From NCBI GenBank assembly GCA_937879875.1, contig CALFMN010000255.1, forward strand, positions 1-31,844: 31,844 bases of DNA, read 5' to 3'. Shown here piece by piece: positions 8,071 through 15,839 of the stretch. The DNA is from an uncultured Chloroflexota bacterium. GTDB lineage: Bacteria; Chloroflexota; Dehalococcoidia; CAUJGQ01. A model generated the notes under the pieces. That model worked only from the letters and a program-made list of their open reading frames with translations, was not told where the DNA came from and did no database searches. Position 1 is the stretch's first letter. Each line of letters opens with the position of its first letter. Made by a program: the position numbers and the translations under genes.

Positions 8071-8670
8071 ATGCGCCGGCGCACGCTGCTCGTCATCGCG
8101 GTCGTCGGCGCACTGGCGCTGACCTGCACCACGGCCGCGCGGCTGGCTCTCGCCGGCGACCGCGACCGCCCGGGGTTCGATCCATACCTTCACCGTACAA
8201 GCGGCGCACTTGCCGACCCGGTGAACCTGATCTTCCGCGGCAGCCTGCCTGCCGTCGAGGCGGCGGTGCCTCTGGTGCTTGGCTGGCAGCCGGTGCAGGG
8301 CAGCGACATGGTCTTCTACGACCGCGGCGAGCATCTGCACACCGCGGCGCAGTTCGGCCTCAATCTTCCCGGCGGCTCGCGCTTTCACCTGCGGCTCGAA
8401 GCGGTGACGGATGAACGCGGCCAGGTATACGTGCTGGCCGGCGTGCATCGCGACGACATGACCGCCTGCGGCCACGTGGGCCGCGCCTTCGACGCCGCGC
8501 GCGATCTGGTGGCCGGGCAGTTCGCGCGGGCGGGCTACGCCGTGGCACGGACCGCTCTCGGCAACACCGCGCCCGGACGGCAGTGTGACGGCAGCTTCAC
8601 CGCCGGCGACGGCAGCGCGGCGATCATCGACCTGTCCAGCCGTCCGCACGCGCTCAACCAGAAGCAGTAG
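8071..8670 (+). CDS. Secreted or membrane-anchored protein, possibly LssY C-terminal domain-like
   Basis: 199 residues. The N-terminus MRRRTLLVIAVVGALALTC followed by Ala-rich sequence is a signal peptide or anchor. The mature part begins with DPVNLIFRGSLPAVEAAV and contains FHLRLEAVTDERGQVYVLAGVHRDD, CGHVGRAFDAARDLVAGQF and AIIDLS. That order (DPVN..F.GS near the start, an R-x-H-x-R-L strand, a VHRD strand, then a helix with aRD) recalls the LssY C-terminal domain found attached to PAP2 phosphatases, but the match is from memory and moderate. The ATG at 8071 or the GTG at 8068 could start; GGGAGG is nine to ten bases upstream. It converges with a PAP2 gene 24 bases away. Confidence 0.65.
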   Translation: MRRRTLLVIAVVGALALTCTTAARLALAGDRDRPGFDPYLHRTSGALADPVNLIFRGSLPAVEAAVPLVLGWQPVQGSDMVFYDRGEHLHTAAQFGLNLPGGSRFHLRLEAVTDERGQVYVLAGVHRDDMTACGHVGRAFDAARDLVAGQFARAGYAVARTALGNTAPGRQCDGSFTAGDGSAAIIDLSSRPHALNQKQ

Positions 8671-8694
8671 CCGCCGCGGCGGCCCAACGGATGC

Positions 8695-9723
8695 TCAGGC
8701 GGCGCGAACGCCCCTGCGGCGATCGGCAACCTCGACGGCGGGCAGCAAGGCGGAGCCTTGCGGCGCATGCTGCCCGCGCCGCAGGCGCTGCCAGAGGTTC
8801 GGACCGCCCCATACAGCGACAAAGGCCAGCGCCGCGTACAGGAAGCCGACGAGGCAGTCGATCAGGTAATGCTCGCCCGCGTAGATGACGGCAAACGTCA
8901 TGGCGAGCGGATAGATCAGGGCGAGCCAGCCCCAGCGCGGGAACAGCCGCCAGCACACCAGCCAGACGAGGAAGGGAAACGCGGCATGCATGCTGGGCAT
9001 GGCCGCGACCGGATCGGTTTGAAAGTAGCGGCTGAGCAACACCACCGGGTTTGAGACGCCCTGCCACTGCACCGAGCCCAGCACCGGCTGCACCGCGGGG
9101 ATGCGGCCCAACTGACCCGCCCACCAGGGCGGCGCCATCGGGAAGATCAGATAGGTGGCGAAGCCGGCGTGCATCAGCAGCAGATACGCGCCAATGAAGC
9201 GAAAGTACAACGACCGCCGCCACAGCCAGAGCACGAACGCCAGCGCCAGCGGCGCAACAAAGTGCATCAGATAGAGCAGCGCGGTCAGGTAGTCGTACCA
9301 GTGCAACTGCCCGTCCCACAGACCCGCCTGCAGCCGCGTCGTCGGCAATTGCCCGAACCCCAACCAGCGGTCCACGGTGATCGGAAAGCCGACGTGCGCG
9401 CGCTGCACCAACCCCGGCGCGACGCCGGGCAGGGCGACGTAGGCCAGCATCAGCACCAGAAACGGCGTCCAGTCGCGCAGGAAGCGCAGGCCGCGGGCGC
9501 TGACGATGGCGAACAGCAGCAGGCCGGCAACAACCACGTCGGGCGCGGGCCAGGTGTGCGAGAACACGAGCCAGGCGGTGAATAACAGGAGATACAGGGC
9601 CTGCATCGCCAGCAGCAGCGCCCGGTGCCGGTCCTGCGCCGCGACGTAGCGGCGGACGAGTGTGCGGAGCCGGCCCGCGCCCGCGACGATGCGCGGCCGC
9701 GGCGGGATGGTCAACAGCGTCAT
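8695..9723 (-). CDS. PAP2 superfamily membrane phosphatase / inositolphosphotransferase-like
   Basis: 342 residues with at least seven hydrophobic segments. The PAP2 catalytic motifs are present near the C-terminus: AMPSMHAAFPF (motif 2, PSMH) and YAGEHYLIDCLVG (motif 3, GEHYxxD). The KX6RP first motif is not evident, as is usual in the inositol phosphorylceramide synthase/AUR1-like PAP2 branch, which this resembles in length and layout. It would act on lipid phosphates or transfer a phospho-head group at the membrane. The ATG at 9723 follows GAGAGATGG; the longer frame to 9801 is Arg-rich and unlikely. The C-terminal tail after the last helix is basic and cytoplasmic. Confidence 0.85.
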   Translation of the reverse strand: MTLLTIPPRPRIVAGAGRLRTLVRRYVAAQDRHRALLLAMQALYLLLFTAWLVFSHTWPAPDVVVAGLLLFAIVSARGLRFLRDWTPFLVLMLAYVALPGVAPGLVQRAHVGFPITVDRWLGFGQLPTTRLQAGLWDGQLHWYDYLTALLYLMHFVAPLALAFVLWLWRRSLYFRFIGAYLLLMHAGFATYLIFPMAPPWWAGQLGRIPAVQPVLGSVQWQGVSNPVVLLSRYFQTDPVAAMPSMHAAFPFLVWLVCWRLFPRWGWLALIYPLAMTFAVIYAGEHYLIDCLVGFLYAALAFVAVWGGPNLWQRLRRGQHAPQGSALLPAVEVADRRRGVRAA

Positions 9724-10002
9724 GATTCCATCTCTCGGTCCGGAGCGACGGCAGCAGAGCGGGCGGGTCGTGCGGCAGCGCCGGACGGTCGTTTGTCTCA
9801 CGCTATCTGTACACGCACGACCTGAGCCCTAGCTGAGAGGGCGCTGTGCGGGTCAGGGTTGGCCCGATCGTGGTATGTGCCGGGCGCTGTCTTGCTGTCT
9901 GACGCGCGGGCCACATTCCCGTAGCGGCGCTCCGGGCCGGAGCAACGGCCTGCCCGGACAGCCGGACGGCAACCGACGCCGGAAAGTGCGGGAAACGGAG
10001 GG

Positions 10003-10701
10003 TTACACGGCCTGCCCGAAGGCGCCGAGCATGGCGCCCACCACGAGGTCGCGCAGCACGCCGCGCTGCTCCAGCGCCAGCGGCAGCGGCCGGCCGCCGA
10101 AGACGCTGCAGGTGGTGATCAGCCCGTATTGCCCCAGCGAGAGGGAGATCAGCGTGGTGCAGAACAGGTCGGGCGTTGTCTCGGCTTTCAGCAGGCCGCT
10201 CTCGATGCCCGACGCGACGGCGACCTCGGATTGGCGCTGCAGCTCGGCCAGGCCGGAGCCGTGCTCGCGGTCGTGCGGATCCGTGCCCTCCGCCAGCGCC
10301 CAGAGACCCAGGCGGGCGTAGGTTGGGTCGTCCCAGACGAAATCCATGAAGCGGCCGATGTGATAAGAAAACTCCGCGCGCGGATCGGCACTGCCGCTGA
10401 AGCGAACCCCGCCGATCGGCCCGTTCAGATGCCGGGCGAGGCGGGCCAGCGTGCGGTCGAAGGCGGCGCGGTGCAGCCCGGCCTTGTCGCCGAAATAGCG
10501 GTAGATGAGCTGCACGTTGACGCCGGCGACGCGGGCGATCTCGTCCACGCGGCTGCCGGCCAGACCGTGCGCCGCGAACTGCGCTTCGGCAGCCTCCAGC
10601 AGCCGCTCGCGCGTGGCGGCCGCGTCGCGCTGCCGGCCGCGCGCCGTGCCCGCATCCAGCGATTCCCCAACGTAGATCCCGCTCGCCCTGCTCATCCTCA
10701 T
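10003..10701 (-). CDS. TetR family transcriptional regulator
   Basis: 232 residues. The N-terminal helix-turn-helix (about residues 26-72) reads TRERLLEAAEAQFAAHGLAG, then the DEIARVAGVNVQLIYRYFGDK segment typical of TetR repressors. The remaining ~160 residues form the ligand-binding helical domain, which diverges too much to name a ligand. The ATG at 10701 has GGAGG four bases upstream; the ATG at 10695 gives a better spacing and is an alternative. It is divergent from a DHA2-type exporter, the standard layout for a repressor controlling a drug pump, and the shared 192-base region holds two good inverted repeats. Confidence 0.92.
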   Translation of the reverse strand: MRMSRASGIYVGESLDAGTARGRQRDAAATRERLLEAAEAQFAAHGLAGSRVDEIARVAGVNVQLIYRYFGDKAGLHRAAFDRTLARLARHLNGPIGGVRFSGSADPRAEFSYHIGRFMDFVWDDPTYARLGLWALAEGTDPHDREHGSGLAELQRQSEVAVASGIESGLLKAETTPDLFCTTLISLSLGQYGLITTCSVFGGRPLPLALEQRGVLRDLVVGAMLGAFGQAV

Positions 10702-10773
10702 ACCACCTCCGCCCTCAGTATAGTCAAGCAATTGTTTACATGCCATACCAGACTCTTGTACGGGTAAGCGCTG

Positions 10774-10797
10774 GCCGATTGTGCAGCGACAATCGGC
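10774..10797. promoter_or_regulatory. Inverted repeat GCCGATTGT-N6-ACAATCGGC, candidate TetR operator
   Basis: Perfect 9-base arms with a 6-base spacer midway between the divergent TetR and exporter genes. Length and symmetry fit a TetR-family dimer site. A transcribed hairpin is the alternative. Confidence 0.5.
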
Positions 10798-10813
10798 ACC
10801 GCAGACGGATTAC

Positions 10814-10831
10814 CAAGTATCTGCTTACTTG
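10814..10831. promoter_or_regulatory. Inverted repeat CAAGTA-N6-TACTTG, second operator candidate
   Basis: Perfect 6-base arms 63 bases before the exporter start codon. A repressor bound here would block the exporter promoter. Confidence 0.4.
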
Positions 10832-10893
10832 TAGAGTTGCCCTAACGGCCGCGAACCCGGCCGCTTCCCGTTCCCCGCAAGGAGGCACTCCTC

Positions 10894-12528
10894 ATGGCAG
10901 CAACGAACACGGCGCTCGGCTCGCCAGCACGGCCCGCGGCGTCTGCCGGCCGGGCAGATCCACGCCGCTGGTGGGCGCTCGCCGCGCTCAGCCTGGCGTT
11001 GTTCATGGCCTTGCTCGACAACACGATCGTTAACGTGGCCCTGCCGCACATTCAGACCAGCCTGCACACCAGCATCAGCGGCCTGCAATGGGTCGTCTCT
11101 GCCTACTCGCTCGTCTTCGGCTCGCTGCTGATCACCGGCGGCAAGTTCGGCGATCTGTTCGGCCGCAAGCGCGTCTTCCTCAGCGGCCTGGCGATCTTCG
11201 TCAGCGCCTCGGCGCTTTGCGGTCTGGCGCCGAACCTGAACGCGCTGCACGCCTTCCGCGCGCTCCAGGGCATCGGCGGCGCCGCGATCTTCCCGCTCAC
11301 ACTCGCCATCACCAACGAGACGTTTGAAGGCCGCGAGCGGGCGCTGGCGATCTCGATCTGGGGCGCCATCTCCGGCGCCGCCATCGCCCTCGGCCCGGTG
11401 ATCGGCGGCGTGCTGGTGGATCATGTCTCCTGGCGCGCGGTGTTCTATGTGAACCTGCCGATCGGCATGCTGGTGGCGGGCCTGGCGCTCTACGCCGTGC
11501 GCGAGTCGCGCGACACCAGCAGCAAGGGCCGCATCGACTGGGCCGGCGCCCTGCTGAGCAGCGCGGCGCTGTTTGCCGTCATCTATGGCCTGATTCAAAC
11601 GGGCAGCGCCGGCTGGGGCTGGGGCACGCGCAATAACGTGCTGGCGTTGGCTGCTGGCGCGGCGCTGCTGCTGGCCTTCATCGCCACGGAACTGACGATC
11701 CTGCGCCGCGGCGGCGAGGCGATGGTCGATCTGCGCTTCTTCCGCAACCTCGGCTTCAGCGGCGCTAACGCGGTCGCCTTCCTCGTCAGCCTGGGTATGT
11801 TCGGCTCCTTCTTCTACGCCTCGATCTATCTGCAAGACGTGCTCGGCTACAGCGCAATGGGCGCCGGGCTGCGCATTCTGCCGATCGCCGCGGGCATCAT
11901 GGTGGGGGCGCCGCTCTCCGGGCAACTCGCGGCGAAGATCGGACCGCGCTGGCCGCTGGGCGCCGGCATGGCGATCGCCGCCATCGGCGTGCTGCTCTGG
12001 GCGGGGCTGATGGGGCCGCACGCCGGTTACAACGACTTCGTGGTCGCCTTCCCGATCTTCGGCTTCGGCATGGGGCTGGTCTTCCCGGCGATCGGCACGG
12101 CCGTGCTGAACACGGTGCCGCGCGAGAAGAGCGGCGTGGCCACCGGCATCAACGACATGAGCCGCGAGGTCGGCGGCACCTTCGGCATCGCGATCATGGC
12201 CGCCATCTTCAACCCGGCCTATCACAGCGGCCTGGTGAGCGAGACGGCGAAGGCGGGGTTGCCGGCGAGCGTGGCTGCGACGCTGAGCAGCGGCGCACAG
12301 GCCGCGGGCACGAGCGCCGGGCAGCTTCCGGCGGATCTGGCGCTGAAGGTTCATGCTGCGCTGCAGGCCGCCTTCTCGGGCGCGATGGTGGACGTGCTGC
12401 GCGTCGGCGCCGTGCTGCTGCTGCTCGGTTCGGCCGCGGCGTTCGCGCTGATGGGCCGCGCCCGCGGCGGCGAGCCGGCCGAAGCGACGGACACGGACGA
12501 GGAGCTGGAGTACGCGGCGGCCGACTGA
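10894..12528 (+). CDS. MFS transporter, DHA2 family (EmrB/QacA-type, 14 TM)
   Basis: 544 residues with the hydrophobicity of a 14-helix proton-coupled drug exporter. TM1 carries LLDNTIVNVALPHIQ, the D1-type motif of the DHA2 family. Motif A is GGKFGDLFGRKRV between TM2 and TM3. Motif C is the GPVIGGVLVDHVSWRAVFYV region in TM5 (20 residues), followed by NLPIG. The C-terminus is a short acidic tail (TDTDEELE). AAGGAGG is ten bases before the ATG. It is divergent from a TetR regulator, which most likely represses it until a toxic compound binds. Substrates are not predictable. Confidence 0.93.
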   Translation: MAATNTALGSPARPAASAGRADPRRWWALAALSLALFMALLDNTIVNVALPHIQTSLHTSISGLQWVVSAYSLVFGSLLITGGKFGDLFGRKRVFLSGLAIFVSASALCGLAPNLNALHAFRALQGIGGAAIFPLTLAITNETFEGRERALAISIWGAISGAAIALGPVIGGVLVDHVSWRAVFYVNLPIGMLVAGLALYAVRESRDTSSKGRIDWAGALLSSAALFAVIYGLIQTGSAGWGWGTRNNVLALAAGAALLLAFIATELTILRRGGEAMVDLRFFRNLGFSGANAVAFLVSLGMFGSFFYASIYLQDVLGYSAMGAGLRILPIAAGIMVGAPLSGQLAAKIGPRWPLGAGMAIAAIGVLLWAGLMGPHAGYNDFVVAFPIFGFGMGLVFPAIGTAVLNTVPREKSGVATGINDMSREVGGTFGIAIMAAIFNPAYHSGLVSETAKAGLPASVAATLSSGAQAAGTSAGQLPADLALKVHAALQAAFSGAMVDVLRVGAVLLLLGSAAAFALMGRARGGEPAEATDTDEELEYAAAD

Positions 12529-12553
12529 TCGGGACCGCGGCGCCACCGTCATC

Positions 12554-12590
12554 ATGGCCCGGCCAGGTGCTGAGCACCTGGCCGGGCCAT
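12554..12590 (+). terminator. Strong hairpin after the exporter gene
   Basis: A perfect 17-base stem (ATGGCCCGGCCAGGTGC and its complement) with a TGA loop, 26 bases after the exporter stop. There is no T-run after it, so intrinsic termination is only likely, as is common in high-GC genomes. Confidence 0.6.
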
Positions 12591-12763
12591 TGCTGCGTCG
12601 AACCGGGCGCAGCGCGTCTACTCCCTGCCTCCTCCCGCGGGTTCCGAAGTGGGGATGTCGCCGGGCCGTAGCTGCGCTCAATACTCCTGATACGTGCGGT
12701 ATCTATGTCCTGCATCTGCGGCGAGTGTGCCGCACGGGCGCGCGGCAGAAGGAGATCCTCAAC

Positions 12764-13168
12764 ATGGACGACAGCGACAATCCGCCCACAGATAAGGGCG
12801 ACGCCCGGCGCGAACACATCGTTCCCGGCGAGCGGGATCAGGTGCTGACGGGCGATCGCAGCGACCGCCCGCTTGCCGAGCGTGAGGCCAAAGGGTTGCC
12901 GCTGGCAGACAAGGACGCTGAGGCCGCGAAACTGGCCCCGTCGCCGCACGCCAGCGGCACGGGAACGGCAGCCGCGCCCGGCCCCCGCATCTCCGCCGAG
13001 TACAACCCCGGCAGCGGCGAGTACGGCGCGAGCGAGCATCACGGTCCGGCCGGCACCGAGAAAGCCGTCGGCGCCGCGCACGATCAGGCCCGCTCGCTCA
13101 GGCCGATCAGCAACGCCGCCGCTCAGCATGACGACACGGACCCGGACCGCGCGCCTGACGGCGCCTAA
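12764..13168 (+). CDS. Hypothetical protein, hydrophilic and probably disordered
   Basis: 134 residues from an ATG with AAGGAGAT about ten bases upstream. The composition is strongly polar (Asp, Glu, Arg, Gly, Ala, Pro) with no hydrophobic core, no cysteines and no membrane segment. The segments EHIVPGERDQVLTGDRSDRP and EYNPGSGEYGASEHHGPAGT suggest an extended, stress-protein-like chain, but no family is recognised. Codon use is regular. Its TAA lies at the first bases of a palindromic repeat. Confidence 0.6.
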   Translation: MDDSDNPPTDKGDARREHIVPGERDQVLTGDRSDRPLAEREAKGLPLADKDAEAAKLAPSPHASGTGTAAAPGPRISAEYNPGSGEYGASEHHGPAGTEKAVGAAHDQARSLRPISNAAAQHDDTDPDRAPDGA

Positions 13169-13269
13169 CCCCGCTTGCGCTGAAGCGCAAGCTCCCTTCC
13201 CTACGAGGGAAGGGCTGGGCTGAGAACAATCGGATCTCCTCAGATAAACCCTTCCCTTGTAGGGAAGGG
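13162..13269. repeat. Palindromic intergenic repeat cluster (CTAACCC/CCCTTCCC family)
   Basis: Three perfect hairpins in tandem: GCTTGCGC-TGAA-GCGCAAGC at 13173-13192, CCCTTCCCT-ACG-AGGGAAGGG at 13194-13214, and CCCTTCCCT-TGT-AGGGAAGGG at 13249-13269. The leading GCGCCTAACCCCGC and the TCCCTTCCC match the ends of the element at 22210-22420. Confidence 0.7.
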
Positions 13270-13293
13270 AAAACCGAGCGCCTGCGCGAGGGA

Positions 13294-13320
13294 GGGATAG
13301 GCCTGCGCGTGGCCTATCCC
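13294..13320 (-). terminator. Palindrome GGGATAGGCC-N7-GGCCTATCCC at the end of the metallophosphoesterase gene
   Basis: Perfect 10-base arms. The stop codon of the minus-strand metallophosphoesterase (13314-13316) lies inside the right arm, so the hairpin forms across the gene end and can act as a terminator or mRNA-stabilising structure. Confidence 0.55.
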
Positions 13321-14336
13321 AGCCGTTGGTCGATCACGACGAGCGCGTTCTTCTTCTGGCTGAAGACCACCTCGCGCACGCCCAGCGAGCTTTGCAGCTG
13401 GTCCGTGACCACAACGAGCGGGCCGGGACCCTGCGTCTGGCCCGGCGCGGGCTGCGGATAGGCCGTTGAGGCGGCGGTGTGGAAGGTGATGTTGCCTTCC
13501 TGCTTCTCCAGTACCTGGTGAATGTGGCCGTTGAGCACGGTGACGGAGGAGAAGCGCTTCATCATGCTCAACGCCTGCTCGGCGTCGTCCGTGCCCCAGC
13601 CCCACTGCGGATAGATCGACCAGAGCGGCACATGTGCAAAGACGAGCAGCGGCGTCGTGCTGTTCACGCCGGCAAGATCCTGCTTCAGCCAGTCGATCTG
13701 CTCCTGGCCGAGCACGCCGAAGCCGCCGCCTTTGACGTTCCAGGTATTGACCAGGCCGACGATGTGCACGCCTTTGTAGTCGGCGCTTTGCCAGCCGTTG
13801 CCCTGCGTGCCCTTGCCGAAGTGGTCCATGAAGGTCTTGCCGTTGTCCACGAACGTATCGTGCTCGCCGGGAGTGTAGAAGACCTGGCCGCTGTCTGACT
13901 TCGCGCCCTTGAGGATCTGATCGACGGTGTCGAACTGCTGCGGCGTCGAGAGATGGCTCAGGTCGCCCGTATGCAGCACGAAGGCCGGGCGCGTGGCGAG
14001 CGCGTTCACCTTGTCGATCGACTTCTGCAGCGTGCCGGTCACGTCCATATTCGGCGCCTTGTTGAAGCCGATATGGCTGTCGCTCACCTGCGCGAAGGTG
14101 AAGTCGCCCTTCACCGAGCCGCTGTTGTTCTTGCTGGAGCCGCCCAGTGTGCAGGAGCTGAGCACGCCGGCGCTCACCGTCCAGACCAGGCCCGTGCCCG
14201 CCCAGGCCATGCACTTAAGAAAGCCGCGCCGGTCGACGCCATCGTCGTCGCGCTCGGCTTCCGCGTCCAGGCGCTCGTGCCCATGGCCGCCGCGGGCCAG
14301 CGGGTCGTCGATCGAGCGCTCGTCGAACTCGTCCAT
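13314..14336 (-). CDS. Metallophosphoesterase, Tat-exported
   Basis: 340 residues. A long acidic N-terminal region precedes a twin-arginine signal, DRRGFLK (arginines 36-37), and a hydrophobic stretch ending near SSCTLGG, which could also serve as a lipobox-like site. The calcineurin-type dimetal motifs follow in order: SDSHIG (D86, H88), HTGDLSH (D125), PGEHD (158-161, GNHD variant with Glu for Asn), FAHVPL and NGHIHQ. The Asn-to-Glu change in the third motif is unusual because that Asn normally binds the bridging metal. GGAGACG precedes the ATG. It lies 71 bases downstream of a cupredoxin lipoprotein, so the two are probably co-transcribed and act outside the membrane. Confidence 0.9.
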   Translation of the reverse strand: MDEFDERSIDDPLARGGHGHERLDAEAERDDDGVDRRGFLKCMAWAGTGLVWTVSAGVLSSCTLGGSSKNNSGSVKGDFTFAQVSDSHIGFNKAPNMDVTGTLQKSIDKVNALATRPAFVLHTGDLSHLSTPQQFDTVDQILKGAKSDSGQVFYTPGEHDTFVDNGKTFMDHFGKGTQGNGWQSADYKGVHIVGLVNTWNVKGGGFGVLGQEQIDWLKQDLAGVNSTTPLLVFAHVPLWSIYPQWGWGTDDAEQALSMMKRFSSVTVLNGHIHQVLEKQEGNITFHTAASTAYPQPAPGQTQGPGPLVVVTDQLQSSLGVREVVFSQKKNALVVIDQRLG

Positions 14337-14407
14337 GATCGTCTCCGTCGTTGGTAGCTGGCGCCGGTGCCGCGGCGCCGCAGTGACCTCGCCGAGGGCA
14401 CGCGGCG

Positions 14408-14896
14408 CTACTGCACGATCACCTTCGCGGTCATGAAGGGGTGAATCGAGCAGAAGTAGTTGTAGGTGCCGGCCGTGGTGAAGGTGAAGCTGAACTGCTT
14501 GTCGCTGTCGATCGTGCTGGAGTCAAACGCTTTGGTGGACGAGGTGACGGTGTGCGGCACATCGTCGTGGTTCACCCAGGTCACCGTCGCGCCGACGGGC
14601 ACGGTGATCGTGGCCGGCGTGAAGTTGAAGTTGTCGATCGTGACGGCGGGGCCGCTCGGCGTGGCCGCGGCCAGCTCGCCCGGGCGCGGCGTGGGTGGCT
14701 GCGCCGTCGTCAGCGCCGCGGGCGGTACGGGCGGATTCGCGGGCGGCAGCTGCGCCGATTTCGCGCTGCTGGAGCAGGCGGCAGCCAGCAGGCCCAATGC
14801 TGCCGCGGCGGGCAAGGCGAAGCGCGCGGCCAGGCTTGCCCGTGCCGGCGGGCGCAAAGAAGCGGGCGCGCCAGCGCGCGCACGGAAGGGAAACAT
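14408..14896 (-). CDS. Cupredoxin (plastocyanin/azurin-like) lipoprotein
   Basis: 162 residues. The N-terminus is Arg/Ala-rich with a hydrophobic stretch ending LGLLAAAC, so C41 is the likely lipidated residue. A Pro/Ala linker (about 50-80) leads to a blue-copper domain. The type 1 copper ligands are H115 (DDVPHTVTS), C149, H152 and M155 in YFCSIHPFM. It should carry single electrons on the outer face of the cytoplasmic membrane. AGAGGTGA nine bases upstream supports the ATG at 14896; the frame extends to 15079 without sensible sequence. It is first in an apparent two-gene unit with the exported metallophosphoesterase. Confidence 0.9.
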   Translation of the reverse strand: MFPFRARAGAPASLRPPARASLAARFALPAAAALGLLAAACSSSAKSAQLPPANPPVPPAALTTAQPPTPRPGELAAATPSGPAVTIDNFNFTPATITVPVGATVTWVNHDDVPHTVTSSTKAFDSSTIDSDKQFSFTFTTAGTYNYFCSIHPFMTAKVIVQ

Positions 14897-15073
14897 GAAT
14901 CGATCACCTCTCGGGATGCTCCGGTTTGCCCGGCGCTGCGGAGGGTCGCGCCGCGGCCGCGATGCCCGTCCGAGAAGTACTACACCGCCGCGATCTGTTT
15001 GGATTGGCACGAAGCGCAGCGAGTAGCAACGCCGTCGGGGTCGTTGCCGTTCATCGGCGCGCCGTGCCTGCGC

Positions 15074-15323
15074 GGGCACCTAACCCAGACTTCGCTGAAG
15101 CGAAGTCTGTCGTTTGAAGCCTCCGACGGTTGCGCTGCGGTCATCTGAAGTCTCCGACGGTTGCGCTGCGCTCTGGCCCGACACAGGTAGGGTTTGGTTC
15201 GAGGCTGGCGGGTGTATGGCGATCAACCCTCCGCGCGACCCGCAAGGACACCGCGGCCCCGCCGCCGTCGCAGTGTGGCAGTGTGTATGAAGCGCGCCAG
15301 AAGCCCCTTCCCGGCTCGGCCTG
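15074..15323. repeat. Diverged copy of the 22.2-kb MITE-like element
   Basis: It starts with GGCACCTAACCC and a perfect hairpin CAGACTTCGC-TGAA-GCGAAGTCTG (15086-15109). It continues with CCCGACACAGG.AGGGTTT and AGGACACCGCGGCCCCGCC, and ends CCCTTCCCGGCTCGG. These blocks occur in the same order at 22210-22380. The right inverted end is missing. It holds a 31-base tandem repeat absent from the other copy. Confidence 0.7.
15115..15170. repeat. Two direct repeats of CTCCGACGGTTGCGCTGCG
   Basis: TGAAG(C/T) plus CTCCGACGGTTGCGCTGCG occurs at 15115-15139 and 15146-15170 (period 31). A third copy with one change is at 24131-24157, where the following CTCTGG is also shared. Confidence 0.75.
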
Positions 15324-15510
15324 GCACTACCCCCATGTCATAACCGACGCTCGCCTCGAGGAGGGCGCTGCGGACGAGTTGGGGGCTGGAACTGCGGGGG
15401 ACAGCGCTGGGGGACGTGCGCCGTCTCGCCCGCTTGCGGCAGCTGGTCAGCCAGCTGGCCGGCGCGGCCGCGCGCAGCCTGCCGCGGGCGCTGAGCAGGT
15501 GGGCGGCGCT

Positions 15511-15811
15511 GGAGTTGATCCGGTTTCGTGGACACCAGAAAGCTGGGCATGCTGCTCAGTGAAGGAGTCCACCATGCCGAAGAGTCATGCGCCGTATCCG
15601 GAAGCGTTTCGGGCGGATGCGGTGGCGCTGGTGCGCCGCAGCGGGAAGAGCATCCGCGAGGCCGCCAGCGACCTTGGCATCTCCGACGAGTCGCTGCGGA
15701 AATGGGTGCAGCAAGCGAAGGGCGACGCTGGTGAGGGGCCACCGGGAGCGCTGACCAGTGAGGAACGAGAGGAACTGCGCCGGTTGCGCCGCGAGAACAA
15801 GACGCTTGGGC
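15511..15811 (+). mobile_element. IS3-family remnant 1 (left end plus orfA)
   Basis: The left inverted end GGAGTTGATCCGGTTTCGTG continues to GACACC (15511-15536) and is followed by an orfA. The element stops abruptly at 15811, where the end of a second element begins. No orfB of the same orientation exists, so about three quarters is missing. Confidence 0.75.
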
Positions 15812-15828
15812 TTGATCCGGTTTCGTAG
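15574..15828 (+). pseudogene. Truncated IS3 transposase OrfA
   Basis: An ATG with AAGGAGT upstream starts a helix-turn-helix transposase subunit: YPEAFRADAVALVRRSGKSI, then ASDLGISDESLRKWVQQAK, then RRLRRENKTL. Intact OrfA proteins continue with a coiled-coil EREILKKA segment. Here the frame runs into the inverted end of the neighbouring element and stops after GLDPVS, so the C-terminus and the frameshift site for OrfAB fusion are lost. DNA binding to IS ends may survive but transposition should not. Confidence 0.8.
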
Positions 15829-15839
15829 ACCCGTAGCCG

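Noticed and set aside
10717..10746. TATACT with ATGGCA at 18 bases as promoter of the TetR gene
   Set aside because: The transcript would begin at the Shine-Dalgarno itself, leaving no usable leader; kept only as a note.
10825..12681. 618-codon minus-strand frame opposite the DHA2 exporter
   Set aside because: Shadow of the exporter gene; composition is Ala/Arg/His/Gln with no domain.
13173..13269. Tandem hairpins considered as a CRISPR-like array
   Set aside because: Repeats are palindromes of different sequence with irregular spacing and no spacer-repeat periodicity.
15340..15510. Possible coding remnant upstream of the IS (LRQLVSQLAGAAARSLPRAL)
   Set aside because: One frame looks protein-like but has no start, no recognised family and no match to the FHA fragment on the other side.
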